A DNA stretch of 64,000 nucleotides from Sphaerisporangium album (GTDB lineage: Bacteria; Actinomycetota; Actinomycetes; Streptosporangiales; Streptosporangiaceae): assembly GCF_003323745.1 (NCBI RefSeq), contig NZ_QOIL01000002.1:155753-219752 (forward strand). The letters are read 5' to 3'. The notes below the pieces were generated by a model. It did not search any database. It was not told where the DNA came from and saw only the letters and a program-made list of their open reading frames with translations. Shown here one piece after another: positions 1-8,881 of this stretch; position 1 is the first letter of the stretch; each line of letters opens with the position of its first letter. A program made the position numbers and the translations under genes.

Positions 1-1
1 C

Positions 2-1549
2 CGCGTGCTCTACAACTCCAAGATCGGCATCGGTCCGGAGCGGCTGCACGACGGCGCCGACCCCGCCGACTCCGGGCCCCGGCAGTTACGCCAGGTGGTG
101 CGCCTGCTCGACCGGATGAGCGTGGTCGTCATCCGCATCCGCAACAGCGGCAGCTACGACATCGACGCCGAGGACTTCCACAAGCCGCTCTCGTTCACCT
201 TCGGCGGGCGGGTCGTGTGGAACGCCAGGATCTCCGAGGCCACCACCACCGTGCTGCGCGAGGAGCTGAGGAACGCGCTGCGCTTCTTCGCCGACGACGG
301 CCGGGTCGCCCGCGACAACCTCCTCACCGTGCGCGGACGGCTCGCCGAGCGGATGGGCCGCCTGCTGCGCGCCCCCTCCGGGCAGGACGCCGCCGAGCCG
401 CGCTGGTACGGCGTATGGATGGACGGGATGTCCCTGCGGCGCGGGGAGGTGGCCAAGCTGGTCGTCGTCCTGCGCGAGCCGCCGTCCAACGCCGGCGACG
501 ACATCACCAAGGACCTCGCCCACGGAGGCAGGCTCAAGGACAACGGCCTGATCAAGGACGAGGGCGAGAGGCGCCGGATCACGCTTCCGAGGGTCAGCGG
601 CGCGCTGGCCCTCCTGCTGACCGTCCTGCTGGTGCTGAGCCAGGTCTCCGCCACGTCCGACGATCCGACCGTGACCTGCGTGCCCGGCCACCTGCGCATC
701 GAGGGGTCCAGCGCGTTCATGCCGACGCTGGAGGCTATTCGGGACGAGTACGTCCAAAGGTGCGGGGAGGCGCGGATCGACACGCAGGCGAACGGCTCGC
801 TCGACGGTGTCCGCGACGTGGAGGCGTCCTCCTCCGGTGGATCACCGGAGGTCGTCGCGGTGTCCGACGGCAGGAGCCTGGGCGCCTCGCAACGGCTGCA
901 CGCACAGAAGGTCGCGATCGTCGTGTTCAAGGTGGTGGTGAACAGCGGCGTCGGCCTGACCACGATAGGCGTCGAGAATCTCCGCAAGATCTACAAGGGC
1001 ACCTGGACGAACTGGAGTCAGGTCCCCGGCGCGAAGGCCGGGAACCTGCCGATCAGGATCGTCGGGCGCGGCTACGCCTCCGGCACCCGGGAGGTCTTCG
1101 AGAAGCACGTGCTCGGCTTCGGCGAGCCCTCGCTCACGTCGGACGACTGCCTGGAGAAGACGCGCCCCTCGGACACGCCGGTGATCCGCTGCGAGCAGGC
1201 GAACAACCAGAAGGTCATCGAGGCGGTGGCCAAGGACGCCGGGGCCATCGGGTACGCCGATCTCGACTCGATCAGGAAGGCGCGCCAGGACACCGCCATC
1301 GACAACGCGATCACGGCGCTGACCCTGGACGGCCAGGAGTTCGACTACTCGACCTCGCGGCCCGGCTACCCGTACTGGACGGTGGAGTACCTCTACACCG
1401 TGGGCGACCCCAAGCAGGGCTCCCTGACGGATGCCTTCTTCACGTTCGTGCGGAATCACTCGATCGCGGGCGCCCGGCTCAACCAGGCGGGTTTCGAGGC
1501 CTGCCCGACGTCGCCGCAGCCGTCTCCGCCCAAGTGCGACCTGCGCTGA
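2..1549 (+). CDS. PstS-like substrate-binding protein with cytoplasmic N-terminal region (5' end outside window)
   Basis: The reading frame is open to the left edge, so the true start lies outside the window; the GTG at base 5 is only the first in-window codon that could start. Visible residues 1-190 (counted from that GTG) form a hydrophilic region without a motif I recognise. Residues about 196-213 are a strong membrane segment, followed from about 229 by a phosphate-binding-protein-like fold: an EGSS stretch near its start, a SGTRE stretch, and an IGYAD stretch typical of the PstS superfamily. The predicted topology is a cytoplasmic N-terminus and an external binding domain tethered by the helix. 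No pstCAB genes are visible, so phosphate transport is not implied; sensing or ligand presentation is equally possible. It converges on the GH3 gene across a strong hairpin. Confidence 0.75.
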   Translation, partial: RVLYNSKIGIGPERLHDGADPADSGPRQLRQVVRLLDRMSVVVIRIRNSGSYDIDAEDFHKPLSFTFGGRVVWNARISEATTTVLREELRNALRFFADDGRVARDNLLTVRGRLAERMGRLLRAPSGQDAAEPRWYGVWMDGMSLRRGEVAKLVVVLREPPSNAGDDITKDLAHGGRLKDNGLIKDEGERRRITLPRVSGALALLLTVLLVLSQVSATSDDPTVTCVPGHLRIEGSSAFMPTLEAIRDEYVQRCGEARIDTQANGSLDGVRDVEASSSGGSPEVVAVSDGRSLGASQRLHAQKVAIVVFKVVVNSGVGLTTIGVENLRKIYKGTWTNWSQVPGAKAGNLPIRIVGRGYASGTREVFEKHVLGFGEPSLTSDDCLEKTRPSDTPVIRCEQANNQKVIEAVAKDAGAIGYADLDSIRKARQDTAIDNAITALTLDGQEFDYSTSRPGYPYWTVEYLYTVGDPKQGSLTDAFFTFVRNHSIAGARLNQAGFEACPTSPQPSPPKCDLR

Positions 1550-1576
1550 CACGGCCGTCGAGCGGCGCGCGTTGAA

Positions 1577-1619
1577 CGGCCCCGGCGCGCGTCGTCCATC
1601 TCGACGCGCACCGGGGCCG
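1577..1619. terminator. Bidirectional hairpin terminator candidate
   Basis: Arms of 18 bases (1577-1594 and 1602-1619) pair with a single mismatch around a 7-base loop. The hairpin lies between two convergent genes, the PstS-like gene and the GH3 gene. There is no U-tract, as is common for actinobacterial terminators. Confidence 0.7.
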
Positions 1620-1651
1620 GGTCCTGTGGCCGTACGGCGGCCGTGCGGAGG

Positions 1652-3133
1652 TCAGGCCGAGAAGAGCTCCGCGGCGGCCTGGGCGTTGGCGCGGGCGGCG
1701 CCGTAGGTCGCGATGTAGGTCGCCGCCGGCGGGCGCCAGATCGGCAGGCCCATCTCCACGACCGTCGCGTCCGGGCGTCCGGCCAGCAGCGCCGAGACCA
1801 TGTCCTGGCTCGCCCGGTGCCGGTGGGCGTCCTTCACCACGATGACCAGCGAGCGCCCGATGGCCCGTTCCAGCAGGCCCGTCGCGTCGGCGCCGTCCGG
1901 CTTGACCCGGGTGATCTCGGCGTCCGGCAGCCACGGGGCGAAGCCCCACGGCACGTCGCCGACCGCGATCGTGGGCGGGGTGTCGACCTCGACCACGAAC
2001 GGGTTGACCAGAGGGGCGGCCGTCCCGGACACGCTCACCGCGCGGCGGGCGGCGGTGAGGCCGATCACGTTGCCGTCCAGCGGGACCTCGCGCGGCAGCG
2101 AGAACCACCCGCGCAGCCGGGCGACGCGCTCGGCGGCCTCCTCCAGGCGGGCCAGCGGCAGCCGTCCCTCGCGTACGGCCGTGACGATCTCGGCCTTGAC
2201 CTCCTGGATCTGCTCGCGCGTCGGCAGCGGGCCGAGGCACAGAAGATCCGACCCGGCGGCCAGCGAGAGCACCGCGCCCCCGCCGAGCCCCACGCTCTTG
2301 GTGATCGCGTGCATGTCCAGGGCGTCGGAGATCACCACGCCGTCGAAGCCGAGCTCACCCCTGAGGAGCTCGGTCAGGGCGGGGGCCGAGAGCGTGGCGG
2401 GCTCCGTACCGGTCAGGAAGGGCACGCGCACGTGGGCGGTCATGATGGACTTCGTGCCCGCCTCGATCGCGGCCCTGAACGGCACCAGCTCGCGCTCCCA
2501 CAGGATCTCGCGGGAGACGTCGACCTCGGGGATCTCCAGGTGGGAGTCCTGCCGGGTCGCGCCGTGCCCCGGGAAGTGCTTCACGCAGGCCGCCACGCCC
2601 GCGTCCTGGAGCCCCGCCACGGCGGCCACGGTGTGCCGCGACACCAGGGCGGGGTCGGATCCGAACGAGCGGGTGCCGATGACCGGGTTGTCGTCCGCGG
2701 TGTTGACGTCCGCGTCGGGTGCCATGTCCAGATTGACACCGCACCGGGCGAGGTCGTCGCCGATCGCGCGGTACACCCGGCGGGTCAGCTCGACGTCGTC
2801 CACGGCCCCGAGCGCCGCGTTGCCCGGGTACGGGCTGCCGACGTGATAGGCGAGCCGGGTGACGTCGCCTCCTTCCTCGTCAAGGGAGATGACCGGATCG
2901 CCCGCGCCGCGAAGCCGGCTGGTCAGGGCGAGAAGCTGTTCGGGCCCCTCGACGTTGAATCCGAAGAGCGTGACCCCGCCGAGACCGCCGGCGAGCTCAC
3001 GAAGTATCCAGTCGGGAGCGGTGGTGCCGGGGAAGGCCGCGAGCAGCGTTCCGGCCGCGAGGCGGTGCAGACCCCGATCGCCGTCCACAGAGAACTCGCC
3101 CTGGGAGGACGCGCTCGCGGAGAACTCAGACAT
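1652..3133 (-). CDS. Glycoside hydrolase family 3, beta-N-acetylhexosaminidase (NagZ-type)
   Basis: This 493-residue protein is predicted to remove terminal N-acetylglucosamine from chito- or muro-oligosaccharides. It carries the GH3 signature KHFPGHG at residues 185-191 and the nucleophile region SDALDM, with Asp270 as likely nucleophile. No signal peptide is visible, so it is likely cytoplasmic, acting on imported oligosaccharides. It lies 44 bases downstream of the second permease gene of a sugar importer on the same strand and is probably the last gene of that operon. The C-terminal ~160 residues resemble the GH3 C-terminal domain. Family assignment is firm; the substrate (chitobiose or cell-wall fragment) is inferred from the family and neighbours. 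Confidence 0.88.
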   Translation of the reverse strand: MSEFSASASSQGEFSVDGDRGLHRLAAGTLLAAFPGTTAPDWILRELAGGLGGVTLFGFNVEGPEQLLALTSRLRGAGDPVISLDEEGGDVTRLAYHVGSPYPGNAALGAVDDVELTRRVYRAIGDDLARCGVNLDMAPDADVNTADDNPVIGTRSFGSDPALVSRHTVAAVAGLQDAGVAACVKHFPGHGATRQDSHLEIPEVDVSREILWERELVPFRAAIEAGTKSIMTAHVRVPFLTGTEPATLSAPALTELLRGELGFDGVVISDALDMHAITKSVGLGGGAVLSLAAGSDLLCLGPLPTREQIQEVKAEIVTAVREGRLPLARLEEAAERVARLRGWFSLPREVPLDGNVIGLTAARRAVSVSGTAAPLVNPFVVEVDTPPTIAVGDVPWGFAPWLPDAEITRVKPDGADATGLLERAIGRSLVIVVKDAHRHRASQDMVSALLAGRPDATVVEMGLPIWRPPAATYIATYGAARANAQAAAELFSA

Positions 3134-3177
3134 GGCGGTATTCGACTCCTTAGCTCAAAGGGGGAAGGCGGGGAACG

Positions 3178-4029
3178 TCAGCCCTTCACGGCGCCGGCGA
3201 CCAGACCGGAAACCATGCGCCGCTGCACCAGCAGGAAGAAGACGATGACCGGGATGGTCATCAGCGTCGAGGCGGCCATGATGCCGCCCCAGTCCGTCGA
3301 GCGCTGGCTGGTGAAGAACTGCAACGCGACGGGCATCGTGTAGGTGCCCTGGTCGTTGATCAGCGTCAGCGCGAAGACGAGCTCGTTCCACGCGGTGATG
3401 AACGAGAAGATGCTCGTCGCCACCAGGCCGGGGGCGACCAGCGGGAAGAGTACCCGCCAGAAGGTGATGAAACGGCCGGCGCCGTCGATGGCGGCCGCCT
3501 CCTCCAGTTCCTTGGGCACCGCGGCGACGAACGTCCGCAGCATCCAGATCGCGAACGGGAGCGTGAAGCCCACGTTCACGATGATCAGTCCCAGGAGCTG
3601 GTCGTACAGTCCCAGCCGCTTGACCATGAGGAACAGCGGGATCAGCAGGGCCTCGGCCGGGACCATCTGCACGATCAGCAGGAGGATCAGGAAGCTCGTC
3701 CGGAACCGGAAGCGGAACCGCGACACGGCCGTGGCGGCCAGCAGCGCGAAGACCGCGCCGATCAGCACGGTGCCGAGGGCGACGACGGCGCTGTTGAACA
3801 GGTACTGCCAGATGGAGTGCCCGGCCACGCCCTTGGTCAGCACGCGCGAGACGTGGTCCATGGTGGGCGCGAGCGGGAACGGGATGAAACGGGTCGTGAA
3901 GATCTCGTCGTTGGGCTTGAACGCGGTCGCGACCATCCAGTACACGGGGAACACCGCGAACAGGAAGACGACGACGGCGGCGGCGTTCAGCCCCGACGCC
4001 TTGAGCCACTTGACGCTGCGGGGATTCAT
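3178..4029 (-). CDS. Carbohydrate ABC transporter permease (MalG/NgcG-type)
   Basis: The product is a 283-residue inner-membrane permease with about six hydrophobic helices and the EAA-type loop (EEAAAIDGAG) that docks the ATPase. The ATG at 4029 overlaps the stop of the preceding permease gene in an ATGA junction, which fixes the start and suggests translational coupling. With the upstream permease and lipoprotein it forms a CUT1-type sugar importer. No ATPase gene is in the cluster, consistent with the shared MsiK-type ATPase used by many actinobacterial CUT1 importers (inference). Confidence 0.9.
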   Translation of the reverse strand: MNPRSVKWLKASGLNAAAVVVFLFAVFPVYWMVATAFKPNDEIFTTRFIPFPLAPTMDHVSRVLTKGVAGHSIWQYLFNSAVVALGTVLIGAVFALLAATAVSRFRFRFRTSFLILLLIVQMVPAEALLIPLFLMVKRLGLYDQLLGLIIVNVGFTLPFAIWMLRTFVAAVPKELEEAAAIDGAGRFITFWRVLFPLVAPGLVATSIFSFITAWNELVFALTLINDQGTYTMPVALQFFTSQRSTDWGGIMAASTLMTIPVIVFFLLVQRRMVSGLVAGAVKG

Positions 4030-5048
4030 CGCACGTCCGCCTCCGTTCGCACGATCTGCCGGACGTACACGGCGGTGATGACCAGCATGATCACGGTCAG
4101 GATGACCGCGATGGCGGCGCCGAAGCCCATCTTCGGAGGCGCGCTGAACGCCTCGGTGTAGGCCCACAGCGACAGGTTGAACGCCTCCCTGTTGGTGGTG
4201 CCGCCCGCCAGCACGTAGAGCTGGGTGAACACCTTGAAGTCCCAGATGATCGAGAGCACCAGCAGGACGGAGAACACCGGCTTCAGCAGCGGGAAGGTGA
4301 TCTTCCTGAAGGTGGCGGCCGGCGTCGACCCGTCCACCCGCGCGGCCTCGTACAGCTCCGACGGGATGCTCTTGAGACCGGCCAGCACCGACACCGCGAT
4401 GAACGGGAACGACGCCCAGACGACCGCGATGACCAGCACGACGTAGATCGTCGAGGGGGCGTTCAGCCAGGGCTGGCCCGACCAGTCCGACCGTCCGAAG
4501 ACCAGGGTGGAGAGGCCGTCCGGCAGGAGGTTGAGCGCCCAGTTCACCACGCCCGCGTCGGAGTCGAACAGCCACTTCCAGATGATCGCCGTGGCGGTGG
4601 GCGGGGTGGCCCAGGCGGCCATGATGCCGACGACGAGGAAGGTCGACATCTTCCGGCCGAGCTTGTTCAGCAGCAGCCCGACTAGCGTGCCGAGGATCAG
4701 CGTCAGCGCGACGGTGACCACGGCGAACACGACGGTGTTGCGCAGGGAGGTCCAGAACAGGTCCGAGGAGAAGACGTCGGAGTAGTTCTGCATCCCGAGG
4801 AACTCGGCGGGCTGCGGGTTCGGCCGGATCTGTCGCAGTCCCACCTTGTGGAAGGACATGTCGACCATCTGGTACAGCGGGTAGAGCAGGAGGATCGCGA
4901 TGACCAGGAGGCCCGGGACGAGCAGCACGTAGGGGACGGCCCAGTTGGGGAGCCCGCTCGGGCGGCGCGGCGGCCGGTGGGAACGGCGCCGCGCCGGGGC
5001 GGAGGAGTTGCCTCCGCCCCGGGCGACCGTTGACGTCTGCGCCATCAT
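4026..5048 (-). CDS. Carbohydrate ABC transporter permease (MalF/NgcF-type)
   Basis: This is a 340-residue multi-spanning permease with an N-terminal hydrophilic tail of about 35 residues, then a first helix (VLLVPGLLVIAILLL) and an EAA loop (YEAARVDG). Its ATG overlaps the stop codon of the binding-protein gene by one base (TAATG), and its own stop overlaps the next permease in ATGA, so the three transporter genes are tightly coupled. It forms the heterodimeric channel with the downstream permease. Confidence 0.9.
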   Translation of the reverse strand: MMAQTSTVARGGGNSSAPARRRSHRPPRRPSGLPNWAVPYVLLVPGLLVIAILLLYPLYQMVDMSFHKVGLRQIRPNPQPAEFLGMQNYSDVFSSDLFWTSLRNTVVFAVVTVALTLILGTLVGLLLNKLGRKMSTFLVVGIMAAWATPPTATAIIWKWLFDSDAGVVNWALNLLPDGLSTLVFGRSDWSGQPWLNAPSTIYVVLVIAVVWASFPFIAVSVLAGLKSIPSELYEAARVDGSTPAATFRKITFPLLKPVFSVLLVLSIIWDFKVFTQLYVLAGGTTNREAFNLSLWAYTEAFSAPPKMGFGAAIAVILTVIMLVITAVYVRQIVRTEADVR

Positions 5049-6385
5049 TACTGCTGGTTCAGGATGGTCTCGAGCTCGGTGTTCGCGTCGGCGAGGGCCG
5101 TGTCGACGTTCTTCTTGCCCTCGATGACGGCGCGGGCCGCGTTCTGGAGCACGGCCTTGGTGTCGTTGGCCTCGGCCCAGTTCGGGGAGGCCGGGAAGCC
5201 CTTGGCCACCTTGAAGGTCTCGGCGAACGGCGCCTGGACCGGGTCGCTGGCGTACTCGGCCAGGGCGTCCGGGTACAGCGGGAGCAGGCCGCCGTCCTTG
5301 GCGTACCGCGTGCCGAACTCCTTGCCGGCGGCGAGCTTCAGGTACTCGGCCGCGAGCTCGGGGTTCTTGGCGTCCTTCCAGATGGCGATGTCGTTGCCGC
5401 CCTGGAAGGCCGGGGCCGGGCCGCTGCCCTCCTTGTTGGGCAGGGAGAAGAAGGCCATCTTGTCCTCTCCCACCTTGCCCTTGCTCTGCTCCTTGATGGT
5501 GGCGATGTCCCAGCCGCCGGTCACGTACATGCCGACCTTTCCGGCGGCGAAGCGCTGGGAGATGTCCACCGAGTTCTGGCTGAGGCGGCCCTTACCGGAC
5601 ACGCCGTCCTTGGCCACCAGGTCGGTGTAGAACTGGAAGCCCTCCTTGAAGCCGGGCTCGGTCAGCTTGCCGACCCACTTGCCGCCCTCGAAGGCCGCGA
5701 AGTCGCCGCCCGCCGACCAGACGAAGGGCGACAGGGACATGTTCGCGTCGGACCCGCCGTTGAAGGCGAAGCCGTCGACGTCCTTGCCCTTCTTCTCGAC
5801 GATCTTCTTGCCTGCGGCCACCAGCTCGTCCCAGGTCTTGGGCGCCTGGATGCCGAGCTCGTCGAACCAGTCCTTGCGGTACAGAACGGCGCGGGTGCCG
5901 CCCCCCCACGGCGCGGCGTAGATCTTGCCGTCGATGGTCTCGTAGCCCCACAGGTTCTGCGGGATCTGCTGGAAGTCGGGGGCGGACTTCGTGATCTCCG
6001 TGATGTCCGCCAGCGCGTCCTGGGCGACCCACGCGGCCACCTGGTCGTTACCGAACTCGGTGACGTCCGGGCCCTCGCCGCCGGCCAGCGCGGCGGTCCA
6101 CTTCTTCTGCGCGTCCGGCCACGGGATCCACTGGACGTTGACCTCCGCGCCGGTCTGCTCCTTGAACTTGGCGTCCAGGTCGGTCATGTACTTGGTCTGG
6201 ACGTCGTTGGGGGCGCCCAGCCGCCAGACGGTGAGGGTCTGGCCGGCGAACTTGGGGCCGGAGGCGGCCGCCGACGCCGCGGGGGCGTCGGTCTTGGCGG
6301 GCTCACTGTCACCACCACACGCGGCGACACCAATGGCGAGAACGGCGGTCGTGGCCGTCGTGGCAGCGATCTTTCCGAATTTCAC
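5048..6385 (-). CDS. Sugar ABC transporter solute-binding lipoprotein
   Basis: This 445-residue family 1 extracellular binding protein has a lipoprotein signal peptide with lipobox GVAAC around residues 19-23. The mature part has typical bacterial sugar-binding features (GPDV, APWGGG and GGWDIA stretches). The GTG start at 6385 has a GGGAG ribosome site about 9 bases upstream. It is the first gene of the importer operon and is divergent from a ROK regulator, the usual layout for actinobacterial amino-sugar uptake loci such as ngcEFG. Substrate inferred: N-acetylglucosamine, chitobiose or muropeptide sugar. Confidence 0.88.
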   Translation of the reverse strand: MKFGKIAATTATTAVLAIGVAACGGDSEPAKTDAPAASAAASGPKFAGQTLTVWRLGAPNDVQTKYMTDLDAKFKEQTGAEVNVQWIPWPDAQKKWTAALAGGEGPDVTEFGNDQVAAWVAQDALADITEITKSAPDFQQIPQNLWGYETIDGKIYAAPWGGGTRAVLYRKDWFDELGIQAPKTWDELVAAGKKIVEKKGKDVDGFAFNGGSDANMSLSPFVWSAGGDFAAFEGGKWVGKLTEPGFKEGFQFYTDLVAKDGVSGKGRLSQNSVDISQRFAAGKVGMYVTGGWDIATIKEQSKGKVGEDKMAFFSLPNKEGSGPAPAFQGGNDIAIWKDAKNPELAAEYLKLAAGKEFGTRYAKDGGLLPLYPDALAEYASDPVQAPFAETFKVAKGFPASPNWAEANDTKAVLQNAARAVIEGKKNVDTALADANTELETILNQQ

Positions 6386-6530
6386 GTTTGGGTTCTCCCT
6401 TCTCGGCTTCGCGTCGGGCTCGCGCTCATCTGAAGGTGCACGTCAGGTGCCGTGTACCTGGCGAAGGGCGCCATCCTCGTGCTCTGCGCTCGACATCCCG
6501 AGGCCTGATCGCTTGCCTGCGGGGTGACTG

Positions 6531-6577
6531 CCGCTAAACTAACAAGAAACTTTCTTAAAAGAAACGCCCGTTAGCGG
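6531..6577. promoter_or_regulatory. Divergent control region with nested inverted repeats (candidate ROK operator)
   Basis: An outer inverted repeat (CCGCTAA at 6531-6537 and TTAGCGG at 6571-6577) encloses an AT-rich inner repeat, TTTCTT-AA-AAGAAA at 6551-6564. The region is the only AT-rich patch between the divergent ABC operon and the ROK gene. ROK regulators commonly bind AT-rich palindromes in such divergent regions, so autoregulation plus control of the transporter is likely; binding itself is inference. Confidence 0.55.
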
Positions 6578-6602
6578 ATCGTGACGAGAGGGGCCCGACC
6601 CC

Positions 6603-8030
6603 ATGCCCAGGCGACACCCCGGGACACCCCGGCTACTGCGTCAGCTCAACGACCGCGCCGCGCTGGAACTCCTCCTGTCCAAAGGCCCGCTGACCCGGGC
6701 CGAACTGGGGGAGTACACAGGACTTTCCAAGGTCACCTCCGGCCAGCTCCTCGCGCGGCTGGAGGACCGGGGGCTCGTGGCCGTCTCGGGAGAACGCCCC
6801 GGCGGCCGCGGGCCCAACGCGGCGCTCTACGCGGTGGTCCCCTCCAGTGCTTACGTCGTGGGGCTCGAAGTGTTACCGGAAAGCGTCACCGCGGGAGTCG
6901 CGGACATCACCGGCGAGATCATCGCCGAGGTGACCGTCGACCCCGAAGAGAGCGGCGAGCCCGTCAAGACGGTGCACAACGCGGTGCGGCGCGTGTGCGA
7001 CTCGGCCAACGTCAGCCTGACCCGGCTGCGCGCCCTGGTCATCGGCACGCGCGGCGTCGTCGACCCGCGCACGGGCGACGTCCGCTTCTCCTTCGACCTG
7101 CCGTCCTGGCACGCCGGAGTTCTCGACGACCTGCGGGCCACGTTCGGGTCGTCGGTCATGATCGAGAACGATGTGAACCTCGCCGCGCTGGCCGAGCACG
7201 CGTACGGCGTGGCGCGCGGGGTCGAGGACTTCGTCCTGGTCTGGGCGGGGGTGGGGCAAGGGCTCGGCGTCATGCTCGGGTCCCGCCTGCACCGCGGGTT
7301 CACCGGGGGCGCCGGCGAGATCGGCTGGCTCCCGGTGCCCGGCGAGCCGCTGCCGATCGACGTCAACGAGCCGCAGTCCGGCTCCTTCCAGCGCCTCGTC
7401 GGCACCAGCGCCGTAACCGGCCTCGCCACCACCCACGGCCTCTCCACCGTCCAGGGGCTCTCGGGCGTCCAGGGCCTCTCGGGCGTCCCGGAGATATCCG
7501 CCACCCACGATCCCTCCGCCGACGGCCGCCTCTCCGGTGTCGCCGATCTTGCGGGTGTCCCGAACGTCTCAGGCGACGGGAGGCTGTCGGGTGTCGGTGA
7601 TCTCCCTGGCGTCCAGGACCACAATGGCGACCGCGGCCTCTTGGCTGTGAGGGACCTCTCCGGTGCCCGAGGCCTTCCCCGCTCACATCCGCCCCGCCGC
7701 GTCGCGCCGACCTCCGCCGACCTCGTGGGCGCGGCCGTCGCCGCCGGTCAGGAGGACTTCCTGGACGAGCTCGCGCGGCGGCTGGCGATCGGCGTCGCGG
7801 CCGTGACCGTGGTGCTCGACCCCGGGCTGGTCGTCCTCAGCGGCGACGTCGGCCGCGCGGGCGGGCGCGCCCTCGCCGGCAGGATCGAGAAGGCGGTCGC
7901 GGAAATCTGCCCCAGCCGCCCCCGCGTGACGGTCACCGAGGTGGAAGGCAACCCGGTCCTGAGAGGCGCCGTGACCGCCGCCCTCGAACAGGCCCGGGAG
8001 GAGGTCTTCTCCAGCACCGTCGACATCTGA
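6603..8030 (+). CDS. ROK family transcriptional regulator with repeat-rich insertion
   Basis: Residues 1-70 of the 475 form a winged helix-turn-helix (LTRAELGEYTGLSKVT region) and residues about 80-270 plus 370-465 form a ROK sugar-kinase-like fold. The zinc-site motif CxCGxxGC of ROK kinases is absent, as in many actinobacterial ROK regulators. Residues about 272-366 are an insertion built of short GLSGV/DLxGV repeats rich in Gly, Ser, Val and Asp, which makes the protein about 90 residues longer than family norms. It is divergent from the sugar importer and probably represses it until an amino-sugar ligand binds (inference). The ATG at 6603 follows a GAGAGGGG ribosome site. Confidence 0.85.
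   Translation: MPRRHPGTPRLLRQLNDRAALELLLSKGPLTRAELGEYTGLSKVTSGQLLARLEDRGLVAVSGERPGGRGPNAALYAVVPSSAYVVGLEVLPESVTAGVADITGEIIAEVTVDPEESGEPVKTVHNAVRRVCDSANVSLTRLRALVIGTRGVVDPRTGDVRFSFDLPSWHAGVLDDLRATFGSSVMIENDVNLAALAEHAYGVARGVEDFVLVWAGVGQGLGVMLGSRLHRGFTGGAGEIGWLPVPGEPLPIDVNEPQSGSFQRLVGTSAVTGLATTHGLSTVQGLSGVQGLSGVPEISATHDPSADGRLSGVADLAGVPNVSGDGRLSGVGDLPGVQDHNGDRGLLAVRDLSGARGLPRSHPPRRVAPTSADLVGAAVAAGQEDFLDELARRLAIGVAAVTVVLDPGLVVLSGDVGRAGGRALAGRIEKAVAEICPSRPRVTVTEVEGNPVLRGAVTAALEQAREEVFSSTVDI
7416..7700 (+). repeat. Degenerate short-repeat insertion inside the ROK gene
   Basis: This in-frame stretch of about 95 codons encodes eight or so degenerate copies of a pentapeptide of the form G/D-L-S/A/P-G-V. 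The DNA repeats are diverged but share CTC-TCG-GGC-GTC type units. It interrupts the ROK fold between the region after the sugar-site glycine loop and the C-terminal helices. Confidence 0.7.
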
Positions 8031-8111
8031 CAGCGAGGATCTGTGGACGGTCGCTCGGCCGCTCTCGGGAAAGTCGTCGTCTGCGATCATGCCGCGTCCT
8101 GGGATGGTCCC

Positions 8112-8170
8112 GGCACGGTGTGAGTGCGGGAGAGGGGAGGGCCGGGGTCGGGGCGCGGTCATACCGTGCC
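8112..8170. repeat. Spaced inverted repeat upstream of the dipeptidase gene
   Basis: GGCACGGT (8112-8119) is perfectly repeated in inverted orientation as ACCGTGCC (8163-8170) with a 43-base spacer. It lies between the ROK gene end and the dipeptidase start; it could be a structured leader or an operator, or be chance in a GC-rich sequence. Confidence 0.3.
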
Positions 8171-8233
8171 TTTGCCTGTCTTGCTCACTCCCGACCGGAT
8201 CATGGGTTGGGGCTTGTGCGAGACTTGCTGCTC

Positions 8234-8881
8234 ATGCATGACATCGTGCTGATTTCTGACCCTCGCGTGACCTCGATCCCCGTGGAGGAGAACGGGGAGG
8301 CGCTGGTCGACGTCCGGAGCGTCCTCGCCGTCGACGGCATGATGGCCGACGCGGACGGCGCCTTCGCGCATCTGCGGGAGGGGGTGCTGGCCCGGCTCGT
8401 GGACGCGCAGCGGGCGCTGCCGTCCGGGTACCGGCTGCTCGTGGTCGAGGGTTACCGTCCCGTGGTGCAGCAGAAGCGGATCTTCGAGGAGTACAAGGAC
8501 GAACTGCGGGTGACGTTCCCGGAAATGTCACCCGCAGAATTGCACGTGGCGGCCAGCCGGTACGTCTCCCCGGTCGAGGTCGCGCCGCACACCGCCGGCG
8601 CCGCGGTGGACCTGACCCTCGCCACCGACGAGGGAACCGCGCTCGACATGGGCACCGCGGTGAACGACACTCCCGAGCAGAGCGACGGCGCCTGCTACAC
8701 GGCCGCGCCCAACATCTCGGCCGAGGCCCGCGACCACCGCAAGATCCTCGGCCAGGCCCTCGAAAGCGCCGGTCTGGTGAACTACCCCACCGAGTGGTGG
8801 CACTGGTCCTACGGCGACCGCTACTGGGCCCTCGCCACCAACGCTCCCGCCGCCGTCTACGGCCCCCGCACCTACCCCTGA
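8234..8881 (+). CDS. D-alanyl-D-alanine dipeptidase (M15D, VanX/DdpX-like)
   Basis: The 215-residue protein is a predicted zinc dipeptidase that cleaves D-Ala-D-Ala. It shows the family signatures: GYRP with the catalytic-site arginine, PHTAGAAVDL (equivalent to the SxHxxGxAVD zinc site) and EWWHWSYGD (catalytic Glu and zinc-binding His). The usual Ser before the first His motif is Ala here. No signal peptide is present, so it is cytoplasmic, as VanX is. No vanH or vanA homologue is in view, so a role in recycling or use of D-Ala-D-Ala (DdpX-like) is more likely than a complete vancomycin resistance set. The start ATG at 8234 was preferred over an upstream extension that lacks family similarity. 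Confidence 0.88.
   Translation: MHDIVLISDPRVTSIPVEENGEALVDVRSVLAVDGMMADADGAFAHLREGVLARLVDAQRALPSGYRLLVVEGYRPVVQQKRIFEEYKDELRVTFPEMSPAELHVAASRYVSPVEVAPHTAGAAVDLTLATDEGTALDMGTAVNDTPEQSDGACYTAAPNISAEARDHRKILGQALESAGLVNYPTEWWHWSYGDRYWALATNAPAAVYGPRTYP

Noticed and set aside
8120-8233. 38-residue N-terminal extension of the dipeptidase
   Set aside because: It adds no family similarity, and the ATG at 8234 gives the usual VanX-like N-terminus.
8234-8881. Vancomycin resistance (vanX) assignment
   Set aside because: No vanH, vanA or vanRS homologues are adjacent, so a housekeeping or catabolic D-Ala-D-Ala dipeptidase is the safer call.
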